DNA from: Saksenaea vasiformis B4078
Lineage: Eukaryota > Mucoromycota > Mucoromycetes > Mucorales > Saksenaeaceae
Direction: 5' to 3'
NCBI GenBank assembly: GCA_000697055.1
Contig: JNDT01001000.1
Location: 1 to 23,336 of the forward strand
DNA: 23,336 nt
Numbering within the stretch: the first letter of the stretch is position 1; each line of letters opens with the position of its first letter. Both the position numbers and the translations under genes were made by a program. A model generated the notes under the pieces. It was not told where the DNA came from, did not search any database, and was given only the letters and a program-made list of their open reading frames with translations. Shown here in pieces: positions 1 to 10,911 of this stretch.

Positions 1-69
1 AGCCATCGCTTTAATGTTGAGCTCTGATTCTTGCGTCGTTTTGTCCTTAAAGGACGCATCGAGACTCAT
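1..69 (-). CDS. Probable 5' end of a gene leaving the window, product unknown
   Basis: An ATG at 69 reading leftwards opens 23 stop-free codons to the window edge. The peptide is charged and hydrophilic, beginning MSLDASFKDKTTQESELN, as in an ordinary cytosolic or nuclear N-terminus. Directly upstream on the same strand lies a C/T-rich stretch (about 70-95) followed by A/T-rich DNA, the same arrangement seen before the start codons of the methylenetetrahydrofolate reductase gene in this window. No family can be named from 23 residues. It could also be a chance reading frame; the overlapping plus-strand frames read as T-rich low complexity and are less likely. Confidence 0.4.
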   Translation of the reverse strand, partial: MSLDASFKDKTTQESELNIKAMA

Positions 70-1659
70 GAAAAAGAAATCGAAAAGAGAGAAACATTGT
101 GCCACATACTATTTTTTATTATTTTTTTTTGAAACTTTTTTTGTCCCGACTTTCCTCTTTCTCTATTTTTTCTTTGCTCCGCTTTTCCGCATGGCATTGT
201 GTTAACCTGGTAACCGTATCCCTCTTTTTTGCCTTTTACTGTCTGTTTTATTCTTTTTACCCGTTTAACCGCCGGGAAAAGTAAAAATAATCCTAAGCCT
301 GTGAAAACACTACTTCTTTGCGTACCTGCACCAGGTCATTGAACCAGGAACTGCTAATACCACGTGTTCATTTTGACGGAACTTTTGTCCATAGCATGTG
401 TGTGTGTGTGTGTATATATATATATCTATCTACCCTCGGTCACGTACGGAACAGGTAATGTGATTACCCGATCACTGTCAAACCATTGAACCTCCATCCC
501 ATCGTCGTCATTGTCAAAGCCCGAATTATCCCGTTTTATTTGTCGCCATTGACAGTGAGAACATGGGCGAGGTCTCCTGTGTGAGTTGTCATCGTAACCA
601 GTAATTCGCGATATCTGCGCCTACTATATTGGCTAGTTACGTCCAGCTCTGTGCTCCTAACCTACAATCTGATCCTCAAACCGAGAACTGAGCCTATGAC
701 TCTGATGCACATGATTAACACCAGATTTTTCTTTTTCTGTACCTGAGGTTTCACAAACGGGAGGGTCAGGCTTCCAATGATAATCCGCCCTGTAACGCTG
801 AAACTATTAACGGGGTCTCCTTGTCTGCATGATCCTGTACAATAGTTTATTGATGCTGTTTTCATCTATTTAATAATCGCCAATCAGTTTCTGTATATGA
901 CTCCTCAGACGAATATCTTTGAGTTTGTTATGTAACGTGATGTCGATTTGTATGCAATGGCGTTATTTGTTGTAGAAATGCGAGAAAAATAATAAAGTAT
1001 TTCTAATTTTACAAGCTTTTCTGGGAAGTTGTTATTTGATAGTCTTGTCATTGAGAGATTAAGCTCTTGCACGCAGGATTAGATACGGCATATAAATGTG
1101 GTGTACTTCGTCATCCTACAATTTTTCTCGCTTAGCTGATCCGTTTGCTACCATACAGATCGTGGTGTATCCACCGATTTCAATTACGATAGTGTATCGA
1201 GAGCATATGTCTATAAAACAGCAAGCATATGATAGAAGGGACGGTGTACTAATTCACAGGCACTCGTGTTCAGGTTACTAAAGTCTAAGAAGGAGAGCAG
1301 GCTACATCATATATGGACAACGCAACGTAATTTCTTTACATTTGAGTGCTGTGACGTTCCGTCCGACCAACTTGTCGGCTACTAAAGATTATCTATCTCT
1401 ATGAGTCATTTGTATGTGTGGGAAACAATAATGCATAAATTGATAATTCGTCAATAATAATAACAACAAAGAGACTCTTTCTTTTCCTTGGAACAACCCG
1501 AAAATCCTGTTGAAAATCATTTACATGGGGTTAAAACTTAGCTATACAATCGAAAGAACAATGACTACATGAAACTATAAAATTATGAAACCGATAAATG
1601 GGTATGTTGAATACAATAACGGTACTCCTTCTCCTTCTTCTCTTCTTTTATCCAGGTGG
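70..1659. other. Intergenic stretch without a recognisable gene
   Basis: No reading frame here resembles a known family and no set of splice sites joins into one. The left end presumably carries the promoter of the gene at the left edge; a CACGTG E-box lies at 361-366. The right end is the 3' flank of the methylenetetrahydrofolate reductase gene. A mixed TG/TA microsatellite sits at 397-426. A 67-codon minus-strand frame at 662-865 has no recognisable motif and was not called. Confidence 0.6.
397..426. repeat. TG/TA dinucleotide microsatellite
   Basis: A run of about eight TG units passes directly into about six TA units. It lies in noncoding DNA and is likely to vary in length between isolates. 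Confidence 0.9.
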
Positions 1660-3781
1660 TTAGCGCTGGGCTACGCCAACCAAATTGCTGATGACTGCAT
1701 CATCTTCGAGACCGAAGATTCTCCACAAAGCGAGGTCATCATGGAAATCGTTATGGACAATGTTGATTAGATACCAGTTGTCAGCAATCTCCTTGAGAAG
1801 ACTATTGGATTGGCTAGTGGGTTCATAAAGTCTAGCCCACTCTTTCCACAATGCAAAAGCTTCTTCCTTCCAGGCCAAGAAAGCAACTGCTTCCACAATC
1901 GTAGGCTGGATGATCTCCTTGCCGGGGAAGACACCCCACGTCACGGCGTTGGGACCGTCGCTTTGTGTGTTGGTTTTCAGATCGCCAGCCTGGTTTACAG
2001 CATAGTAGGTTACATTGCCATCGTCACCGATTTTTTGTACAAGTTCGTCCAGCTGTTGAGGAGACACGAAGCATTCCAGATAGGATTTCTGGTAAACGTA
2101 GCCATTCTTTGGACCCCATCCATGGATTTTATCTGAGCTCTTGGCACCATTCACCGCAGGCTGAGAATTGATGGTAAGGTAGCCGAGCTTGTTGATAGCC
2201 GCCAGACGATGGCTGATGCTAGCGGATTCTGGTTCGAGCGCATGAGAACACCAGGGAAGAGCATCAATTTCGCCGAGACAGTATTTGGAGAAAATTGCCA
2301 TGATATCCTCCTTTGTAGAAGGATGAGCCCACAGCTTTAGACAATCAGCAGGTGGACGCTTCAACGAGATACCCCAACCGTCCAAATCGCCAAATGCTAG
2401 TGAAAAAAAAAATTAGATGGAAGGAGCTCAAAGATGCTCACTTCATTTTTGTGTGTACCTGGAGATCGAGAATCACCCCATCGGCCATTAGGAAATTCGT
2501 CCCACTGCTCTGTGCGCTTAATGTAACTCGAAGTACGGTTCTTCCAAAAGATGGGACGTACATTCTCCTTGGTACGCTTGGAGTGCAAAGACTATCCATT
2601 CTTTGTTAGTTGCTTGCCGTGTAGAGGAACCTGGTTGACATACCGGCTTCCATGGCAACGGTTTCACCTTTTCCTGGGGAGCCACCCATCCTAAACGTTC
2701 GAGGATGATTCGCGTGGACCTTTCGAGGTTAAACGTATAAAAGTGGACACCCTTAATTCCAGCTTCTTGCATCTTCTTGATGAAATCGATGGTTAGCTGG
2801 ATACCATATTCTTTCACAGCTGCATCATCATCCTTGATGGGCTTCATGTCATCCCAGATCTTTTGTGGCACGTAGTTGTTGTTGAAGGAAATGACACGAC
2901 TAAGACCATTGTAGTTCTGAATAGGGAACACACCAGGAAGGATAGGGCAAGTGATGCCGATAGCCCGACAGCGCTTGACAAAATCCAGGAAGAGATCCAC
3001 ATCAAAGAACAGCTGAGTTACAATTAGATCTGCACCAGCATCTACTTTGGCCTTGAGATGAAGCAGATCGTCGTCCTTATCTGGATTATCAATATGGCCC
3101 TCGGGATGTCCTATGATGTCATTTCAAAAAGGTTATAAGTCGTGTTCCCTTTTTTTTTTCTATTGCTATAGCTTACCAGCAACAGCAATGCCAAAATAAT
3201 CGCCATATTTCTTGCGAATATATTTGACAAGATCAACAGCGTGGGTAAAACCACCTTCACATGCTTCCCACGTATTTTGACCGTGTGGAGGATCACCTCG
3301 CAATGCAAGAATGTTTTGACATCCAGCATGCTTTGCTTTCTGTTTTTTCCTTCCATTAGAGCAAGCGAATGACATATCTATCTCCTTACCTCTAATGCAG
3401 TATCAATTTTTTCGACAGGCATATTGGTGCAAGTCAAGTGCATCATTGTCTCTGCACCGAACACAGTCTGTGTCGTTGCAACAATCTCACTGGTCAGGTC
3501 TGATGTGGTTCCTCCTGCGCCCCAAGTAACATCAATGAACTCGGGACCAAAGCGTTGCATACGCTCAATACGGTCAAAAAGATTTTGAACACCCTGTAAA
3601 GAAAAAAAGAAAAGCAAGTGGATTGAATATATTTACTCTTTTTTTTTTTTTTTGAGGAACAACAGTGTGATTTTTCATTGCTTTACAAATGTACCTGAGC
3701 CGTCTTGGGTGGGAAATACTCAAACGACCAGTATACACGGCCTTCTTCTTCGGCCTTATTAATCTTGTCAATAATTTTCAT
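1660..3781 (-). CDS. Methylenetetrahydrofolate reductase (Met12/Met13 family)
   Basis: Reduces 5,10-methylene-tetrahydrofolate to 5-methyl-tetrahydrofolate, the methyl donor for methionine synthesis; a cytosolic FAD enzyme. Six exons join in phase: 3695-3781, 3390-3593, 3177-3339, 2644-3110, 2459-2591 and 1660-2396, giving 596 aa, close to yeast Met13. The N-terminal TIM-barrel domain has SFEYFPPKT (catalytic-type Glu21), [12 protein letters not shown] (50-61), [10 protein letters not shown] (106-115) and TQLFFD (183-188). The linker carries PLPWKP, then RPIFWKNR and [12 protein letters not shown], and the C-terminal half matches the eukaryotic S-adenosylmethionine-responsive regulatory domain. 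Introns are 101, 50, 66, 52 and 62 nt. The start at 3781 follows a C/T-rich leader. Fungi often have two paralogues; I cannot tell which this is. No defect seen. Confidence 0.96.
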
Positions 3782-4406
3782 TGTAGTAAAGGACAAAGAG
3801 AAAGAAGAAAACAAGAAGAACGCCAATCAATCTAAAATATTATATGGGATGCGCATCTCCTTAAGATCTGTCCGTGTAACACTCAGATGTCGATGGCACC
3901 ACTAACAGTCACATCACTTCTTCAATCCTCCACTCATACCTCGCAGTTGCGTTTCCGGTCATCAAACACAGACCAATGAGACAATCTTGCATTACAGTGG
4001 TACAAAACAAATGCACGATTTGCAAAGGCATACATCAAAGAAAAGATCTATAATTTTAGTGTCTCAGATCCCCGACTATACCAACGACGTTGACCAGCCA
4101 AAAAACCGCATCTGCTGGTAGCATGCTGTGCTCCCTGCAAATGTGTTTTTGCAAGGGCGAACTTCAATGATGGCGTAGGTTTCACAATTGTAAAAAATGA
4201 GGTAAAAAGAAAAAAAAGTTCAGACCTTTTGGAATCTATCTATTTTTGACATTATCGTCAACACCGTGTTATCATTTTACAGGACGGAAGATTAAAGTAA
4301 CACGAATAACCACCCTTTCTCACTATCATCTTCCAAAATGCTTAGGAGACTGCATAGCAATGAAATATGAGTACAATCTGAATAGATACAAATAAAAACG
4401 ATATCC
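3782..4406. promoter_or_regulatory. Upstream region of the methylenetetrahydrofolate reductase gene
   Basis: A 625-bp gap between two minus-strand genes. It must hold the promoter of the reductase gene and the 3' flank of the small gene at 4407-4806. Just before the reductase ATG, on the minus strand, is a pyrimidine-rich leader (about 3786-3812). I see no clear TATA box, no TCACGTG motif of the kind that controls sulfur genes in yeast, and no coding frame. Confidence 0.5.
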
Positions 4407-4806
4407 TCAAAACGCATGTAGATAAACGAATGAGCGGTCATAAACAGTAGTAGACGTCAACACAGCAATGCCTTGCTTGCGGGAAGTGTAACCAGAAAAT
4501 TCTGGGGTGAGATCAGGAAAATTTCTAACAACAGCAGCATGATTATTGGTGATGATAAGCTAGCTTATCCGCGCCACCAGTGCCACGTTACCCGGGGCTA
4601 TATCTCTCGTGAATAACCCAGTTTGCAGGCAGTAGGTTGGAATGATTGAGCCAATAAAAGAGATTGACTTTTTCCTTGTTTGACAAATTATCAGATTGGA
4701 CGAGCGAATCCCAAACGAAACCCGAATTTTGCCAGGCCCGGGCTTTGTCCGCTACCTTACTACAGTTGTTGAACGCCATCTCAGGACATGAGTCTCCGTT
4801 TGACAT
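4407..4806 (-). CDS. Small two-exon gene, 110-aa protein of unknown function
   Basis: Exon 1 (4592-4806) starts at ATG 4806 and ends in the GG of a Gly codon, followed by GTAACG. Exon 2 (4407-4524) follows TTGTTAG. The 67-nt intron restores one frame across both halves, giving 333 nt and a TGA at 4407-4409. Without splicing the frame stops after 72 codons. The protein is soluble-looking, with no signal peptide or membrane segment. It has W/N-rich stretches (NLFYWLNHSN, PANWVIHERYSPG) in exon 1 and FPDLTPEFSGYTSRKQGIAV in exon 2. I do not recognise the family. It is divergent from the transcription factor gene, with 31 bp between start codons, so the two probably share a promoter. The exon join is an inference. 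Confidence 0.55.
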
Positions 4807-4837
4807 AGCGTCATCTTAACAAAAAGTATCACTATCC

Positions 4838-6523
4838 ATGGAGCCGAACAACAATATTAATAACGGCCAGACACCGCCATCAAACGCGGATTCGCTCTCG
4901 GACAGCAATTGTCCTGAAGGAAAAAAGAAGAAAACCGGTCCAAAACGACGAAAAGTGACGCATGGTACTATTGAATAGGTCGTTTCTCACTCACTGACTG
5001 ACAGTGGCCGTTTGTAGCATGTGTATACTGTCGACGATCGCACATGACTTGTGATGAAGGTAGAATGATTTTCCTGGTTCATGTAGTTTCGAAAACTTGT
5101 ATTCATGGCAATCTTATTTTAAAAGGTCGACCATGTCAACGATGTATAAAACGTAGCATTGGGCATTTGTGCCACGATGAACCAAAGAATGCGAATAATA
5201 GCAATTCGCAGAACAACCAACAATCGAAGAAGGACTATTCGACTGGAAACGGCAATAACAACTACGCCCCGCTTTCGGTCTTATCACCTGCGAATGGTAA
5301 ATAACGTTGGAAAACATCAATAGAAATCAGGCCTAAATAAGGTCCTATTAGGTGGTTTAGGAAACAGTAATTTAGGCGGGCTCCCGCTTCAGTTCTTCGG
5401 TCAGGTGGGATCGGGGCAGCTTCGATTTGCCAGTGAACACATGGGCAACGAGATATCTGTGATTAGGTAAACAAAAGCCACAGCAACAAGAGGATCCCTA
5501 ACATTTGAATGTCTATCTAGCGATTTTGTTGATTCTGTCGGTAACGGTGCTGACAATCAAATGGTTTACAGCAATCAGCAAATGAATACCACGGAGAAGT
5601 TCTTTTTAACCGCTGCAGATCCTTCTGACGGCAAGTTGGAAGATCGTCTTACGGAAGTGATCAATGCAAAATACGAAGCTGGATTTTTAAAACCTTATAA
5701 CTATGTCAACGGATACGCTAGACTACAAAAGTACATGGACACAAAGTAAGTCTGATAACATCGATGAAACTCAAATCCTAATAGTACGCCAACAGTATGA
5801 CTGCCTCCAGTCGACAGCGCATTCTAAATGTGATGGGTACTTTTCGTCCAGCCTTCCGTTCAGTTGCCCAGTCACTGACAGATATCGACCTGATTCTCGT
5901 TGAAGAGGCTTTTGAACGACTGCTCCTGGTAAGCCTTTGTGAACGGGGGAGTCATCAGCGCAAATAAGTATATATTAAATTTCCTTTTGTTTTAGGATTA
6001 TGACCGCGTGTTTAGTTCCATGGGAATTCCCGCTTGTTTGTGGCGTCGTACAGGCGAAATATACAAAGGCAATAAGGAATTTGCCTCGCTTGTCAAAGTT
6101 CCCATCGAAAACTTGAGAGAGGTAGGCAAGAGCAACGCGACAGACATACTGATTCCAACATTTGATCAGGGTCGACTGTGCATCTATGAGCTCATGGCAG
6201 AAGAGTCAGCAGTTAACTACTGGGAGGTAAAATCATTAAACAATCGCGAAAACAATAGGAAAATACTAATGTGAAGAATTGTAAAGAAATATGGCAACAT
6301 CGCGTTTGACCCTGGACAGAAGGCAGTTCTCACATCTTGTCTGTTGAGAAATCCTGATCCAAACAGTACGAACGTCATATCTTGTTGCTTCTCCTTCACC
6401 ATCAGAAGAGATAAATACAACATACCAGTATGTCTTGTAAATGGTACAATGCGTGAAATTGATCACCCTTTCTTTTTTTAGACTGTCATCGTTGGCAACT
6501 TTTTGCCTGTGCAACTACAGTAA
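4838..6523 (+). CDS. Zn2Cys6-PAS transcription factor, ERT1/AcuK/Rds2 type
   Basis: Nuclear regulator of the family that activates gluconeogenic and non-fermentable-carbon genes. Ten exons join in phase: 4838-4964, 5018-5059, 5126-5296, 5352-5466, 5521-5745, 5796-5928, 5996-6121, 6170-6226, 6287-6427 and 6482-6523, giving 392 aa. A basic stretch (29-40, KKKKTGPKRRKV) leads into the zinc cluster, Cys44, 47, 54, 60, 63 and 72 (CX2CX6CX5CX2CX8C), read as ACVYCRRSHMTCDEGRPCQR, the family signature. An Asn/Ser-rich linker follows. A conserved block around RQRILNVMG and EEAFERLLL precedes the C-terminal PAS-like domain (272-392: GIPACLWRRTG, YELMAEESAVNYWEKYG, FLPVQL). An in-frame TAA lies 18 nt upstream of the ATG. 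The protein is shorter than Ascomycete members, mainly in the linker. Exon 2 is only 42 nt. Confidence 0.94.
6122..6169 (+). other. 48-nt intron without a stop, in phase 0
   Basis: This intron of the transcription factor gene begins GTAGGC, has a good branch site (TACTGAT) and ends CAG. It is a multiple of three and has no stop codon, so retention would insert 16 residues between NLRE and GRLC in the PAS domain. Splicing restores the family pattern and is taken as the main form. Confidence 0.7.
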
Positions 6524-6743
6524 CTGAAGAATGATGCACTCATTATCCCTATGCCGTCTGTTGCTTTTTATTTTATTTTAGGGTTTTTTCCTTTTAGTAC
6601 GTAGAGTAGCTTAGAAACATAGCGAGTAGAACTTTTTATATATATATACATACTTTCTCGTCGTTCAATCCATTCCATCTTTTTCATAGGGGTTAATGAT
6701 GGATCAGAGTTTTAAAAATTTTATTTTGAGAAAAACAACTATA

Positions 6744-8030
6744 CTACTTCCTTTGTTTGCCTTTCAACTCGTTGGCACAGCTCTTACAATACCATTTGCC
6801 TCTTGGTACTGTTTTTAGTCCCACACATGCTAAATGGAACCACTCGATTTCACACTAGAGATCATGTCAGACGACTCCACGGAGAAATTAAATCAAATCT
6901 TACGTCAGAGTTATCGCATGCCACCATTTCTCCGTATGATATTTGTTGGCAGTAACAGTAAAGCGGTTCATTTGGATCAATTGGCAGATCAGGAACGGCA
7001 CTATAATAGCAAAGCTTCAGTTAGACAAACAAAGGCTAGTAAACAGTTCCCTTTTTTCTCACCTTTTGCCTCGACTGTTTCCATTTTTACCTAAAGCAAT
7101 GTCAGGATCCGTGATATCCAGCAATGAATTATTCCCACCTGAAGTCACTACTGTTTTTGCTGCCCGATCTATCTGCTTAATTCTTCCGGGTGGTGGCGTT
7201 CCGTTGTCTTTTCCTGTTTTGCGTTCTAGCAGGTCGAAAACAAAAAAAGAAAAAATCCGTTATCCAAATTAACATGACCTTCAAATCCTACTTTTTGTTG
7301 CTGAAAAAGGAATTGAAGAAAGAAGGAGTTTGTGATTAGATCAAGCTTTATACTTGCACGATGATCTCTTACCTCGCTTATCGCCTTTTACGTCTTTGCG
7401 TTCCCGTTCCAGCTGTTTATTTGTCTTTTCGCGTAAATCTGCGCATTCTTTCAGGCTTTTTGCTGATGGTTCCAAACCAGGTTGCGTTGTGATACGGCTG
7501 TCTCCTAATGGTTGCTCGTCTTCCAGCTTTACCAAATCGGCATCCAAGCGATTGCAGTGCCGGTCAACCTGTTCCGGCATTTAAAGCGCCTCTTCTTTTT
7601 TCCCCTTAATTCTCCTTACAGCATCGTGTGTGGATTTTGCTAATGCCACTTTTTCTTCGCCACGTTTCAATGTCTCACTCAGTAAGTCGCCAATGTTTTT
7701 CAGCTTGTCAAGACGATCATTGGGATCCATGTCTAGTACATGGTCAATTAGGCTAATAGCTTCTTTTGCAACCGACTCGACTAAATCTAACAAGGTTTAT
7801 CCCGCGTTAGTAACGGCATCCTCTGTATTGTTCCTTTCTCGAACCTTGAGCATAACCATCCAGCTCTCGCATAAGAGTAAAGTTCCGTTGTAATTCCAGA
7901 GGGAGTGCCTCTATTGCTGCAAAGAATGGTTGGCATTAACGTTGGCGTATGGCAATTGCATCTTACTGTCGATGTAGTCGTCAAGGTAGGCTAGGCTATC
8001 GTTATTCTTCGTACTCGGTGCTGGCTTCAT
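6744..8030 (-). CDS. ING-family PHD-finger protein (Yng2/ING3-like)
   Basis: Likely the chromatin-reading subunit of a NuA4-type histone acetyltransferase. Seven exons join in phase: 7967-8030, 7845-7916, 7620-7786, 7373-7568, 7063-7225, 6904-7000 and 6744-6854, giving 289 aa (yeast Yng2 is about 280). The N-terminal ING helix region reads [20 protein letters not shown], later [17 protein letters not shown] basic, Ser/Gly-rich linker follows. The C-terminal PHD finger has the full C4HC3 set: Cys236, 238, 249, 254, His260, Cys263, 276 and 279. Trp258 sits at the aromatic-cage position that binds trimethylated H3 Lys4, so histone binding is expected. The tail NELKGKQRK is basic, as in other ING proteins. 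The intron between exons 4 and 5 is long (147 nt) and could hide an alternative acceptor. It converges with the transcription factor gene; stop codons are 220 bp apart. Confidence 0.93.
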
Positions 8031-10911
8031 GGCGATTTATGCTTGGAAAAAGGAAAGAGGCAAGCAGGTCGATTTTACTTTGGAAAGTGTAGCAAGTCAC
8101 ACAGCACTCTGTGTGTGTGTCACACGAGTGAAAGTGAGCGATTCTCCCTTCCGACAACTGAGGCAAGGTTCATGACTGTCAACCATCAACCTGCCTTTTC
8201 CCACTTCAGGGATCCGATGGTACACTACAGCGTTTTCCATTGTATTGGCTTTCCTCTGAATGCTTTTTTGACGCTTCAGCAAGAATATGAACTGCGTGGA
8301 TTTTCTTTTCTGGCTGACACTCGCAATCGAGACGTGTCGGCGCTTAACGCTGGAAGCCCCGCATTTGCAAGAATTGTTGTGCTTAAATCATAAGAGTGGT
8401 GTTCATACAGTCTACAATTGATCTTCATCAATATGCAAGTGTACCTTTACTTATATATAGGATACTGAATTTATTACAGATGCCGTCGCTGGAGTGCATT
8501 AGCTGCGTTACTTCTTGATAAAAGCGACCAGCTGTTGCTTGTGTATTCCGAAAATTTCAGCAGCGTTCCTTATTAGCATGTGTTCCTCAAAGTAAGATCA
8601 TAATAGCCCCAAGTTTTGGATTGAAGTGTTTTGGCACTGTGTTCCTTACTATTCTATCAGAAGAGTAAGTATGTTTCGAGATAAGATGGATGTTCCACTG
8701 AAGAGACAATATTGTTTTGCATTAAGATGCTCGGAAATAGTTTTCCAGTGTCCGATCGGATGGAGGAAACATACCTCAGATAAGGGAGTTTCACTCAGAA
8801 TAATCCGTATCTAAGGCACACGCGTGTTTCTGCGTCCCTCTCCATCTTATATCCCGGGTGAGGATATCGATTCTTTGTCACGTATGCAGGACCGTCCTGT
8901 CTGCTGTGTAGCTTCTTTTCACCACCTGGTAGGCAAATGTTATCGCACTCTACCTCTCCCGTCTTCCACAACGGAACCTCGTCAAACGCTACACCGCTTT
9001 CATGTTTACTGTTTGCATGGTTATGAAGTGACCTCCTTCCCAGGAACCTTCTTCACCACTGCCACCTATCGCAGGTACAGAACGTGCGACTGTCGCATAG
9101 CAGAACTGCCGCTTGGGTAAGCGAAATGACGAAGTATTATTACATTTACTAACCGTGACGCCGTAAGTGAAAATTTACATGAATTTAGCTCCTCGGTGGA
9201 CACCGAAGTTATTTAGGCAGTGCGAGAAGTCCTTCATCGCTTGTAAATAGAGTGGTATGTTGATGAATTCTGACTTAAACCTAGAAAGTATTCCCACACA
9301 ATTGTGGGACCGGCCCCGCAACTGAGTCGCTTGGACCCGTGAGAAGGCGGGGTTAACCCTGCTAACATAGTACCAGCCAGTCCCAACGGTTAGCGGAGGT
9401 CTGCAAGCGGCGCAGAGTGTGACAACATCTACTTACTTCAGTGGTGAATAAGCACAAGATAAATAAGTCTGTAGATGCGGTTAATTGACACTCCTCACCG
9501 GTGAACCTCACATCAAGCAATTTTCAAACTGGCGCAAAACCTGCACGCAAGTTACTGTAAATCCTTTTTGAATAGTGACGTTACCCGTTATTCTTTCGAA
9601 ATTGATTCAGTTTTTGCATAAACATGATGGACCACCCCTTACAAGTGGTATCGTCCACGCACTAGTCTTTGACTAGCAGTAAGGTCGTTTCTGGATTGTA
9701 CAAGGAAGTACAATAGATGTGGGAGCTTGGTCTAGAAATTTCGCAACGTCGTTTCCTTGCCATAGCTTGCGTTCATTCTCCACCGATTTGTATTTTACTT
9801 GTGAAAGGCTGCAATGAAGGTAGTATGTGTTCTGTGATAATGTCTTCTCTCAAATTAAACACACTAGGGTGCTGCCATTCCTTCACATAAAGCTTCCTAT
9901 TTAGTAACTTATTAATAGATCTTTAAAGCAGAAATCGACAAGGGAAAGGATACTGTTTCCTGCCTGCCAATCTCCTTCTAGTAGACGGATTAGAAACAGA
10001 CAATCTATTCTGAGCCAGTAATGCTCTGGTCTAGTGTGTAAAGTCAGCACATGCATTGTAGAAAGCGGCATGTAAATTGAAGTTAAGGCTACAATAGAGG
10101 TAAAAGAAAATGGATAGAATGCCTTACAATCAAAGAACAAATGTCCTGGATGCTGCCAAATAGAAAAGAATTGACAAATTGTTAATCTCTAGATTGTTAT
10201 GAAGGCGACCTTTCTAATACGAAGATAGAAACATAGTCCATTGATAGTAGAATGGAAAGAGCGACATGTGCAGCCGTACAAATTCTTTGTAGACTACCTA
10301 TGTTTAGAAGATGAACGAAAATATGCGATGTAGGTAAATATTCGCGGACCAGCTAGGTTCGTACGCATCTCAAGAGTACGTGAAAGGAGATTAGTCGGTT
10401 AGAGAACCAACACGCATTAAAAAAGCAGAAGCTAAAAAGGATAACGATAGTAAGTTTCTGCTTCTTGGTCTGCTATGGAATTATATTGAATATAGAATAA
10501 GTGTTAATGCACAAGAGGCTCATAGGAACTTGCTGGATCATTCATGCGGCACTTTTACAGCAAGCTGTTCCTTCTATTAGTCATCAGAAGGGCCTTTCGG
10601 CAACTATTCGCCAGTTATTGTGTCTACAAGAATATCCTCACCATCCCCCAACGTTTCCATGCGCATTGCGCCCATGCCTAACGACATAGGTCGGAGCTTC
10701 TCCTGCGAATTCGGTTAATGGCTACTCCCGTGGTATTTCCCAATATGTCGGTACTGCAGAAACGTAGAGCAGTAGCTTAAGAAGGTACATATTGAAACCA
10801 AAAGTGATTTCAAGAAATAGATAGATTTGTATCACTAGCATTCCCTGTTGTACCATTTTATTGTTGTAGCGTCGCTGCTACATGCGTTAAATATATGGAC
10901 TTTTGTCTTCT
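8031..10911. other. 2.9 kb stretch without a recognisable gene
   Basis: The left end holds the promoter of the ING-family gene, the right end the 3' flank of the catalase gene. Reading frames of 60-116 codons occur on both strands (for example plus 8043-8393 and 8824-9120, minus 9901-10140). None has a recognisable motif, overlapping antisense frames are about as long, and no splice pattern joins them. The most notable element is the GC-rich structured block at 9291-9493. Old, unrecognisable mobile-element DNA is possible but not shown. Confidence 0.55.
9291..9493. other. GC-rich block with several inverted repeats
   Basis: Four pairings lie in 200 bp: TCCCACA/TGTGGGA with a 4-nt loop (about 9292-9309), CCCCGC/GCGGGG (9314-9319 with 9347-9352), and nested GAGTGT/ACACTC (9415-9420 with 9488-9493) around CATCTAC/GTAGATG (9426-9432 with 9471-9477). 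The block is richer in G+C than its surroundings. It could be a structured RNA or a foldback remnant of a mobile element; I cannot match it to tRNA, 5S, RNase P, SRP or U3 RNA. Confidence 0.35.

Noticed and set aside
662..865. 67-codon minus-strand frame with two Cys near its start
   Set aside because: No recognised domain, no splice partners and no neighbouring coding sequence.
8043..8393. 116-codon plus-strand frame upstream of the ING-family gene
   Set aside because: No family motif, an antisense frame of 61 codons overlaps it, and it sits in the promoter region of the ING-family gene. Most likely a chance frame.
8824..9120. 98-codon plus-strand frame rich in Cys and Arg, with a 78-codon stop-free antisense frame
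   Set aside because: Neither strand shows a recognisable motif, and it has no clear splice partners. Both strands being open argues for base composition, not coding.
9901..10140. 79-codon hydrophobic minus-strand frame
   Set aside because: No clear membrane protein pattern, no homologous motif and no splice partners.
10480..10720. Protein-like minus-strand reading (GMGAMRMETLGDGEDILVD) with stops around it
   Set aside because: Only about 30 codons are free of stops and no family is recognised; could be an old relic but cannot be supported.
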